Origin: Ovis canadensis
Taxonomy: Eukaryota; Chordata; Mammalia; Artiodactyla; Bovidae
Reading direction: 5' to 3'
DNA length: 64,000 bases
Assembly: GCF_042477335.2 (NCBI RefSeq)
Contig: NC_091263.1
Span: 66,272,501 to 66,336,500 of the forward strand
This document shows positions 21,263 through 30,018 of this stretch, piece after piece. Position 1 is the first letter of the stretch; every line of letters starts with the position of its first letter. A model generated the notes under the pieces. That model was not told the origin of the DNA and did not search any database. It saw only the letters and a program-made list of their open reading frames with translations. A program made the translations under genes and the position numbers.

Positions 21263-23365
21263 AATTGAAAGTGAAGACGCTCAGTTGTGTCCGACTCTTT
21301 GCGACCCCATGAACTGCAGCACACCAGGCCTCCCTGTCCATCACCAACTCCCGGAGTTGACCCAAACTCTTGTCCATCGAGTCAGTGATGCCATCCAGTC
21401 ATCTCATCCTCGGTCGTCCCCTTCTCCTCCTGTCCCCAATCCCTCCCAGCATCAGAGTCTTTTCCAGTGAGTCAACTCTTCGCATGAGATGGCCAAAGTA
21501 CTGGAGTTTCAGCTTTAGCATCATTCTTTCCAAAGAACACGCAGGGCTGATCTCCTTTAGGATGGACTGGTTGGATCTCCTTGCAATCCAAGGAACTCTC
21601 AAGAGTCTTCTCCAACAACACAGTTCAAAAGCATCAATTCTTCGGTGCTCAGCTTTCTTCACAGTCCAACTCTCACATCCATACATGACCACTGGAAAAA
21701 CCATAGCCTTGACTAGACGGACCTTTGTTGGCAAAGTAATATCTCTGCTTTTGAATATGCTATCTAGGTTGCTCATAACTTTTCTTCCAAGGAGTAAGTG
21801 TCTTTTAATTTCATGGCTGCAATCACCATCTGCAGTGATTTTGGAGCCCAAAAAAATAAAGTCTGACATTGTTTCCACTGTCTCCCCATCTATTTCCCAT
21901 GAAGTGATGGGACCAGATGCCATAATCTTCGTTTTCTGAATGTTGAGCTTTAAGCCAACTTTTTCACTCTCCTCTTTCACTTTCATCAAGAGGCTTTTTA
22001 GCTCCTCTTCACTTTCTGCCATAAGGGTGGTGTCATCTGCATATCGGAGGTTATTGATATTTCTCCCGGCAATCTTGATTCCAGCTTGTGCTTCTTCCAG
22101 TCCAGCGTTTCTCATGATGTACTCTGCATAGAAGTTAAATAAGCAAGGTGACAATATACAGCCTTGACGTACTCCTTTTCCTATTTGGAACCAGTCTGTT
22201 GTTCCATGTCCAGTTCTAACTGTTGCTTCCTGACCTGCATACAGATTTCTCAAGAGGCAGGTCAGGTGGTCTGGTATTCCCATCTCTTTCAGAATTTTCC
22301 ACAGTTTCTTGTGATCCACACAGTCAAAGGCTTTGGCATAGTCAATAAAGCAGAAATCGATGTTTTTCTGGAACTCTCTTGCTTTTTCCATGATCCAGCA
22401 GATGTTGGCAATTTAATCTCTGGTTCCTCTGCTTTTTCTAAAACCAGCTTGAACATCTGGAAGTTCACAGTTCATGTATTGCTGAAGCCTGGCTTGGAGA
22501 ATTTTGAGCATTACTTTACTAGCATGTGAGATGAGTGCTATTGTGCAGTAGTTAGAGCTCTCTTTGGCATTGCCTTTCTTTTTTTTTAATTTAAATTTAT
22601 TTATTTTAATTGGAGGCTAATTACTTTACAATATTATATTGGTTTTGCCATATATCAAGATGAATCCGCCAAGGGTGTACACGTGTTCCCAATCCTGAAC
22701 CCCCCTCCCGCCTCCCTCCCCTTAGGGTCATCCCAGTGCACCAGCCCCAAGCATCCGGTATCCTGCATCGAACCTGGACTGGCGATTCGTTTCTTAGATG
22801 ATATTATACATGTTTCAATGGCATTGCCTGTCTTTGGGATTGGAATGAAAACTGGCCTTTTCCAGCCCTGTGGCCACTGCTGAGTTTTCCAAATTTGCTG
22901 GCATATTGAGTGCAGCACTTTCACAGCATCATCTTTCAGGATTTGAAATAGCTCCATGGAATTCCATCACCTCCACTTGCTTTGTTCATAGTGATGCTTT
23001 CTAAGGCCCACTTGACTTCACATTCCAGGATGTCTGGCTCTAGGTGAGTGATCACGCCACCGTGAATATCTTGGTTGTGAAGATCTGTTTTGTACAGTTC
23101 TTCTGTGTATTCTTGCTACCTCTTCTTATTACCTTCTGCTTCTGTTAGGTCCATACCATTTCTGTCCTTTATCGAGCCCATCTTTGCATGAAATGCTCCC
23201 TTGGTATCTCTAATTTTCTTGAAGAGATCTCTGGTCTTTCCCATTCTGTTGTTTTCCTCTATTTCTTTGCATTGATCGCTGAGGAAGGCTTTCTTATCTC
23301 TTCTTGCTATTCTTTGGAATTCTGAATTCAGATGCTTATATCTTTCCTTTTCTCCTTTGCTTCTT
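21263..23365 (-). mobile_element. BovB LINE with nested L1
   Basis: The longest BovB copy here. In the minus direction it begins upstream of the reverse transcriptase (KGEKERYKHLNSEFQRIARR and following, about 23365-23100), which resembles the segment between endonuclease and RT. It then carries the RT with a 330-codon open stretch (22391-21399) containing FIDYAKAFDCVDH, YADDTTLMAE and [17 protein letters not shown]. It is interrupted at 22576-22818 by an L1 piece. An in-frame stop before codon MEKAREF and the insertion make it inactive. Confidence 0.94.
22576..22818 (-). mobile_element. Ruminant L1 3' end inserted in BovB
   Basis: Poly-T start (ttctttttttttaattt), then attggaggctaattacttta and catcccagtgcaccagcccc, typical of bovine L1 3' sequence. 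Flanked by the 11 bp target duplication tggcattgcct at 22565-22575 and 22819-22829. Same strand as the host BovB. Confidence 0.92.
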
Positions 23366-23385
23366 GCTGGTCCAGGAAAATCCCA

Positions 23386-23545
23386 CATCTTCCTCAGAGC
23401 AACTAAGCCTGTACTCCACAACAAGAGAAACCACCGCAATGAGAAGCCCAAGCACCACAATTAGAGAATAGCCCTCTCTCAAAAAGCCTACACAGCAACA
23501 AAGACCTAGTGCAGTCAAAATAAATAAACAAATACAAATTTTACT
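23386..23545 (+). mobile_element. CHR-type SINE 3' part
   Basis: Reads gagcaactaagcctgtactc, caatgagaagcccaagcacc and caaagacctagtgcagtc, followed by aaataaataaacaaa. Confidence 0.7.
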
Positions 23546-24446
23546 GATATATTCAAGGGAGACCAGAGAATCTGTATTTTTCAAACAAGCTCCTCAACTG
23601 GTAACCATTTTAAAAAAAAAAAAAAAAGAGGAACTTCATCTGTTAATATTGAACCAACTCCAACATACATGGAAGTGGAAAAAAGTGAGATTCAGGATAA
23701 TGTTTATAACATGTTGTTGCCATCTGTGAAAACTGAAAAGTATATGTGAGAGAATACGTACAAGCATGTGTTAGCACAGACACAGGTTCTAGGAGACCCA
23801 CACAAAAATCTAGCCACAGTGATGACCAACAGGGAGGAAAACAGGGTACCTGGGACAGGGGATGGGAGGGAGGTTTGGTCTAGGCCTTTTTTGGTATCAT
23901 TTGAATTTATACCATGGAAATGGATTGCCAACTCAGTAAGTAAATAAATAAATGTCAAAGCTCCCCGGATAATTGTAATGTAGACCTAGGATTTGGGAAT
24001 CCTTGATTCTAGGTACTCCTGGTCTCTACACAGCATCTAAGACACTGCTTATACAGTTTCTTGTGGACTGCTCATTCCATCTTGGAAAACTGTTAGTTCT
24101 GATTTTCCTTTTTAGTGTTAAGCTGAAACCTTGTAGCCTCCAGGGAGGCTCACTGCTGCCTCAGGTAACCATGCAGAATAAATCCAATCTGGCTAACCCC
24201 ACAGTTGGGTGAAAGGAGAATGGGCACATGTAAAACATTAAATCAGCTCGGATTATCTTTTTCAAATAAAATGTAAACCTTTCAGTGATTTCCCATTGCC
24301 CTTGAGATAAAAGTTGCAGAATGTGGTGAGCCCCTGCAGAGTCTGGGCCCTCGCCATCCTCCCCTCCCACTCCTTCTCTGCCACACACAGGGAGGGGACT
24401 TCTTCCAGCTTCAGAGCCTTTGCTTAGGGTCTGCCCCTGCCTTGAG
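23546..24446. other. Intergenic, nothing recognised
   Basis: AT-rich with an A-run at 23611-23627 and an L1-like stretch near 23880-23960. No gene seen. Confidence 0.4.
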
Positions 24447-24672
24447 GGCTTCCCTAGTAGCTCAGATGGTAAAGCATCTGCCTGCAATGCAGAAGACTGG
24501 GTTCAATCCCTGGTCAGGAAGGTCCCTGGTAGGGAAGGTCCCCTGGAGATGGAAATGGCAACCCACTCCAGTATTCTTGCCTGGAGAATTCCACGGACAG
24601 AGGAGCCTGGTGGGCTACAGTCCATGGGGTCATGAAGAGTCGGACACGACTGAGTGACTAACACACACACTC
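24447..24672 (+). mobile_element. Bov-tA SINE
   Basis: Head gggcttccctagtagctcag through tail gagtcggacacgactgagtg with a short CA tail. A local duplication (aaggtccctggtagggaagg) lies near 24519-24539. Confidence 0.92.
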
Positions 24673-25687
24673 TGCCTTGAATACACTCTCTTCCCCTCCT
24701 AAAGGCTTATCTTCCTGGACACTTTCTCAAGGACTCCCTGATGGTACTAGACCAGATCAAATTCCCTTCTTAAACACTCTCAAAGCAGTCATACTTTTTC
24801 TCCACAGCCAGTATTCAACCTACAGGTACTGAAGGGTTCCCAGAATCAAGCACAATAGTAAAGGAAATAGGGGAGGGGTCCCTACCCTTTAGAGTTTATA
24901 CTCCTTTAAGGAAAGGAGGAATGCACCCTGGTTAAATTATCACAGAAACAAATGTAAACACTAGGTGCCTGGAGGGTGGATGGTTAACAGGGGAATGTAT
25001 CAGTGAGGGTATCTGAGGGTGGAGCTTTCCTGAAAGGGTGAGTACTAGCTGGGTGAAGAAGGGTATTCCAGGGAAGTCTCCAAGGAAGAATTAATCCTGT
25101 CTGTTTGGATCTGGAAGATTGGCAGGCTGTCAGTAGAGATTCAGTGAGTAAGCAAATATCGACTTTCCTCAGAGGAGAGCTGGATCAGAAATCAGACCTC
25201 TCAATTCATAGCAAGGTGTTCTTCCTGTCCCCCAGTGCTGCTCCAGGACTTTGGAGAGCATGCCTGAGAGAATGGGGAAAAGGATGTGGTTCAATTATTT
25301 TCCTTTTGTTTTCTTTCACAATCCATGGACCCAAACATAATAAAATCACCCTCAACACTTCATCAGTCTTTTAAAAAGGAAAAAAAAAGAAAATGAATAG
25401 TTCTTTAACATTTCTGACACTGTTTTCATTCCAATATTCAGATTTGATCCCATTCAGGAAACGTCTGTCTGCTCAGCTGTCTTTCCATTCCTTTACCCAT
25501 GAAACAAATATTGATTATAGAATAATAGTGCATACCTATACAAAAAGTTCAAAATGTTGACCACTGTTTCTTTGAAGCTGGTAGAATTACAGATGATTTT
25601 TTGAAGTATAACTATTTGTATTTTCTAAGGCTGTAATTATTTTATAGTATTTGCATAATACAAACCTTTGACACACAAAGCTTTTTG
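24673..25687. other. Intergenic, nothing recognised
   Basis: No gene or recent repeat identified. AT content rises toward the right edge. Confidence 0.4.
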
Positions 25688-25722
25688 TTTTTTTAGTTGA
25701 AGTATAGTAGATTTACAATGCT

Positions 25723-26847
25723 GGATCATGGAAAAAGCAAGAGAGTTCCAGAAAAACATCAATTTCTGCTTTGTTGACTATGCCAAAGCCTTTGTGTGGA
25801 TCACAATAAACTGGAAAATTCTGAAAGAGATGGGAATACCAGACCACCTGACCTGCCTCTTGAGAAATCTGTATGCAGGTCAGGAAGCAACAGTTAGAAC
25901 TGGACATGGAACAACAGACTGGTTCCAAATAGGAAAAGGAGTGTGTCAAGGCTGTATATTGTCACCCTGCTTATTTAACTTCTATGCAGAGTACATCATG
26001 AGAAACACTGGACTGGAAGAAACACAAGCTGGAATCAAGATTGCCGGGAGAAATATCAATAACCTCCGATATGCAGATGACACCACCCTTATGGCAGAAA
26101 GTGAAGAGGAACTGGAAAGCCTCTTGATGAAAGTGAAAGAGGAGAGTGAAAAAGTTGGCTTAAAGCTCAATATTCAGAAAACGAAGATCATGGCATCTGG
26201 TCCCATCACTTCATGGGAAATAGATGGGGAAACAGTGGAAACAGTGTCAGACTTTATTTTGGGGGGCTCCAAAATCACTGCAGATGGTGACTGCTGCCAT
26301 GAAATTAAGACACTTACTCCTTGGAAGAAAAGTTATGACCAACCTAGATAGTATATTCAAAAGCAGAGACATTACTTTGCCAACTAAGGTCCATCTAGTC
26401 AAGGCTATGGTTTTTCCTGTGGTCATGTATGGATGTGAGAGTTGGACTGTGAAGAAGGCTGAGTGCCGAAGAATTGATGCTTTTGAACTGTGGTGTTGGA
26501 GAAGACTCTAGAGAGTCCCTTGGACTGCAAGGAGATCCAACCAGTCCATTCTGAAGGACATCAACCCTGGGATTTCTTTGGAAGGAATGATGCTAAAGCT
26601 GAAACTCCAGTACTTGGCCACCTCATGGGAAGAGTTGACTCATTGGAAAAGACTCTGATGCTGGGAGGGATTGGGGGCAGGAGGAGAAGGGGATGACAGA
26701 GGATGAGATGGCTGGATGGCATCACTGACTCGATGGACTTGAGTCTGAGTGAACTCCGGGAGTTGGTGATGGACAGGGAGGCCTGGCGTCCTGCGATTCA
26801 TGGGGTCGCAAAGAGTCGGACACGACTGAGTGACTGAACTGAACTGA
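25723..26847 (+). mobile_element. BovB LINE, 5'-truncated, with 19 bp target duplication
   Basis: Flanked by the perfect duplication atagtagatttacaatgct at 25704-25722 and 26848-26866. It starts inside the RT at ggatcatggaaaaagcaaga. It encodes YADDTTLMAE and [17 protein letters not shown] in two frames. Small deletions (loss of DCVDH residues near 25793, frameshifts near 26310 and 26617) inactivate it. Confidence 0.95.
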
Positions 26848-26907
26848 ATAGTAGATTTACAATGCTATGTTAGTTTCAGGTGTATAGCACAGTGATTCAG
26901 CTATTAT

Positions 26908-26933
26908 ATGTGTGTGTGTGTGTGTGTGTGTGT
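26908..26933. repeat. (TG)n microsatellite
   Basis: About 13 TG units inside the L1 fragment. Confidence 0.95.
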
Positions 26934-27134
26934 TATATCCTTTTTCAGGTTATTACAAAACATTGAGTATAGTTCCCTGTGCTATACAGTAGGTCCTTGT
27001 TGGTAATCTATTTTATATATAGTAGTGTGTGTATATGTTAATCCTATCACCCTAATTTATCCCATGCCCCAAGGAAAAGCTTTTTAAAAAAATATTTGAG
27101 CTTATGGTAGGCGAAAAACAGAGGTAGTGGTCAT

Positions 27135-28167
27135 CAGTTCAGTTTAGTTCAGTCGCTCAGTCGTGTCCGACTCTTTGCGACCCCATGAATTGCAGCACAC
27201 CAGGCCTCTGTCCATGACCAGCTCCCGGAGACCACCCAAACCCATGTCCATCGATTCAGAGATGCCATCCAACCATCTCATCCTCTGTTGTCCCCTTCTC
27301 CTCCTGCCCTCAATCTTCCCCAGCATCAGGGTCTTTTCCGATGAGTCAGCTCTTTGCATCAGGTTGCAAAGTATTGGAGTTTCAGCCTCAACATCAGTCC
27401 TTCCAATGAACACCCAGGACTGATCTCCTTTAGGATGGACTGGTTGGATCTCCTTGCAGTCCAAAGGATTCTCAAGAGTCTTCTCCAAAAACACAGTTTG
27501 AAAGCATCAATTCTTCAGCGCTCAGCTTTCTTTGTAGTCCAACTCTCACATCCATATATGACCACTGGAAAAACCATAGCCTTGACTAGATGGACCTTTG
27601 CTGACAAAGTAATGTCTCCGCTTTTTAATATGCTGTCTAGGTTGGTCATAACTTTCCTTCCAAGGAGTAAGCATCTTTTAATTTCATGGCTGCAATCACC
27701 ATCAGCAGTGATTTTGGAGCCCCCCAAAATAAAGTCTGACACTGTTTCCACTGTTTCTCCATCTATTTGCCATGAAGTGATGGGACTGGATGCCATGATC
27801 TTCGTTTTCTGAATGTTGAGCTTTAAGCCAACTTTTTCACTATCCTCTTTCACTTTCATCAAGAGGCTTTTTAGCTCCTCTTCACTTTCTGCCAGAAGGG
27901 TGGTGTCATCTGCATATCGGAGGTTATTGATATTTCTCCCGGCAATCTTGATTCTAGCTTGTGCTTCCTCCAGCCCAGCATTTCTCATGATGTACTCTGC
28001 ATAGAAGTTAAATAAGCAGGGTGACAATATACAGCCTTGACGCACTCCTTTTCCTATTTGGAACCAGTCTGTTGTTCCATGTCCAGTTCTAACTGTTGCT
28101 TCCTGACCTGCATACAGATTTCTCAAGAGGCAGGTCAGGTGGTCTGGTATGCCCATCTCTTTCAGAA
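27135..28167 (-). mobile_element. BovB LINE, 5'-truncated
   Basis: Reverse-oriented. A 235-codon minus frame (28222-27515) carries the RT block from ILKEMGIPDHLTCLLRNLYA through YADDTTLLAE to FPVVIYGCESWTTKKAE. Flanked by a short candidate target duplication tggtcat at 27128-27134 and 28168-28174. Confidence 0.94.
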
Positions 28168-28316
28168 TGGTCATATTCTTAACCAAACACCCAAAATGTT
28201 TAAATACACAAGCTAAAGACAAGTCATTTTCAGGACTGACAGCTGTACCTCTGCCTCTGTCATAAAATCATTCATTCTAGGAATCATCACTGGTCCAAGG
28301 GATATTACAACAGATC

Positions 28317-28470
28317 TGGTCACCTATAAAGTGGAGATAATTTCTCTTTCATAGAATTGTTGTAAGAATTAAACGAATCATTAGAAAAAAAAGAATTAAA
28401 TGAATCATAAAGGCCTTCAAACAGTGCGACATAAGCACTAGATAAGTGTTTACTATTATTATATTTGTTG
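28317..28470 (+). repeat. MIR SINE fragment
   Basis: Pattern acctataaagtggagataat, gttgtaagaattaaacg, then gcactagataagtgtttact matches the MIR 3' half. A short A-rich duplication interrupts it. Confidence 0.6.
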
Positions 28471-28485
28471 CTATTTAGACACAAA

Positions 28486-28692
28486 GTGAAGTGAAGTATT
28501 AGTCACTCAGTCCTATCTGACTCTTTGCGACCCCATGGATTGTAGCCCGCCAGGCTCCTCTGCCTCCTCCTGCCAGGCAAGAATACTGGAGTGGGTTGCC
28601 ATTTTCTTCTCCAGGGGATCTTCTGGACCCAGACGTAGAACCCAAGCCTCCAGCATTGGCAACCAGATTCTTTACCACTGAACCACCAGGTG
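28486..28692 (-). mobile_element. Bov-tA SINE
   Basis: Reverse complement: gtcactcagtcctatctgac, aggcaagaatactggagtgg, and the tRNA end attctttaccactgaaccac. Confidence 0.9.
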
Positions 28693-29090
28693 TTGCTTAT
28701 CCAGGCACTCCGAATGAAGCAAGAAAGGGTGCGAGAGAAGGAAATGGTTCTGAGAAAATATACCAAAGCTAAAATAGAGGTGAGCAAACAATGCCGAGGC
28801 CCACAACGCAGGCCATAGGTTAAGTCTTGTAATCAGCAGCTCAAGGCCAGGACAGCCGGCTGGACAGGAGCCTCAGTGCTCCAGAATTGGGCCCTGTGTT
28901 TGTGAGGCAAGGCCCGGTCCTTGGGTCATCCAGTTCTCTCTCTCTCGTGATAAAACTGGGGCCTGGAGGCCCGGAGCGGAAGAGGGGACCGCACAGCTTT
29001 TTCTACCCTCCACATTTCCTCAGCGTGTGGAACATAGAATAGCTTTGACCTAACGCGGTAAGAGCCGACTACAAGCCGGCGCGCTGTGGG

Positions 29091-29116
29091 AACTACGCTT
29101 CCCACCATGCAACGCG
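29091..29116 (+). promoter_or_regulatory. ZNF143/THAP11-like (SBS) motif
   Basis: ACTACGCTTCCCACCATGC closely follows the consensus ACTACAATTCCCAGCATGC, with three mismatches, and is followed by aacgcg. A partial gactacaagccgg half lies just upstream. Confidence 0.65.
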
Positions 29117-29279
29117 TCAGAGAGGCCTTCCGGTCTCTCCCGGCATCTCGCAGGGTCAGCTGGGAATTTTCATTGACCTCTGAGCTCCTCGGGTTCGGAG
29201 GGCCCTCTAGGCCCCGCCCCTTTCTGAGAGGGGGGCCGACCTCACAGTGTCCCGAGAGCTGCTTCCTTCTTCCCCTCTC

Positions 29280-29284
29280 ATTGG
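29280..29284 (-). promoter_or_regulatory. Inverted CCAAT box (NF-Y)
   Basis: ATTGG in tctcattggttcagc. It is one of two inverted CCAAT boxes 52 bp apart, typical of cell-cycle promoters. Confidence 0.55.
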
Positions 29285-29331
29285 TTCAGCCTAGCTGCCA
29301 TTCCTGTGCGAGGAGGAGAAGTTGGTTACTG

Positions 29332-29336
29332 ATTGG
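29332..29336 (-). promoter_or_regulatory. Inverted CCAAT box (NF-Y)
   Basis: ATTGG in actgattggtgaattc, 10 bp before the palindromic E2F site. Confidence 0.6.
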
Positions 29337-29345
29337 TGAATTCTG

Positions 29346-29356
29346 TTTGGCGCCAA
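29346..29356 (+). promoter_or_regulatory. Consensus E2F site
   Basis: TTTGGCGCCAA, with a perfect 10 bp palindrome TTGGCGCCAA. CDC25A is an established E2F target, and the human promoter carries E2F sites near the start site. Confidence 0.8.
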
Positions 29357-29404
29357 CTAGGAAAGGGAGGCGGGGGAGAGGCGGGCCCCAGTGAGCAGCT
29401 ATTA

Positions 29405-29412
29405 CCGCGAAA
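29405..29412 (-). promoter_or_regulatory. Second E2F site
   Basis: TTTCGCGG on the minus strand, about 55 bp downstream of the palindromic site. The two-site arrangement resembles what is described for human CDC25A. Confidence 0.6.
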
Positions 29413-29448
29413 GGCCACCTTGGTAGCGACGGCCCGGGAGGGAGGTGA

Positions 29449-29499
29449 ATGTCGGCCTGGTTGTCTGCACTCCCGGGCAACAGAGTGAAAGAAAAGTGA
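29449..29499 (+). CDS. Possible upstream ORF in the CDC25A leader
   Basis: ATG at 29449 followed by 15 more codons and TGA, encoding MSAWLSALPGNRVKEK. The start context (gtgaATGt) is weak. It matters only if transcription begins upstream of 29449, which the sequence does not settle. Confidence 0.3.
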   Translation: MSAWLSALPGNRVKEK

Positions 29500-29848
29500 A
29501 GAGAGTGTGAGCCCTGGTCGTTGCCTTGCAGCTCTAGCCGCTCTCCCTCCCCGACGCGCTCCGCTTGTTTGGATTTAATCTTAAGGTTGCCGGCGCCCCC
29601 CGCCCGCCAGCCTCGCGGAGTGAGGGGACGCACCCGCGCCTGTGGCTGGCGCCTGCCGAGTCTGGACACCCGCCTGTCCGCGCCTCTTGCCCGCGGCAGC
29701 CGCATCCCTGAACCGCGGGGTCGTGTTTGTGTTTGACCCGCGGGCGCCGGCTGCGGGGCGCGCGGCCGAGGCCAGTGCCAGCGGGGCGGGGCGGGCGCGG
29801 CGGAGGCGGAGGAAGAAGGAGCGGGATCCTAGGAGGCCCGGCGCCGCC

Positions 29849-30018
29849 ATGGAACTGGGCCCGGAGCCCCCGCACCGCCGCCGCCTGCTCTTCGCCTGCA
29901 GCCCCCCGCCCGCACCGCAGCCTGTCGTGAAGGCGCTGTTCGGCACGCCAGCCGCCGGGGGCCTGTCGCCTGTCACCAACCTGACGGTCACCATGGACCA
30001 GCTGCAGGGACTGGGCAG
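29849..30018 (+). CDS. CDC25A: CDC25A exon 1
   Basis: Starts [20 protein letters not shown] in an ideal Kozak context (gccgccATGG). Ends in GGC AG|GTGAGG, leaving two nucleotides of codon 57. Encodes the conserved N-terminal degradation and cyclin-binding region. Confidence 0.98.

Larger units (their letters stand above)
25688..27080 (-). mobile_element. Old L1 3' end, split by BovB
   Basis: The pieces 25688-25722 (ttttttagttgaagtatagt) and 26848-27080 (gttagtttcaggtgtatagc, gattcagctattatatg, catccc-rich end) form one reverse-oriented L1 3' fragment, interrupted by the BovB at 25723-26847. Confidence 0.8.
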
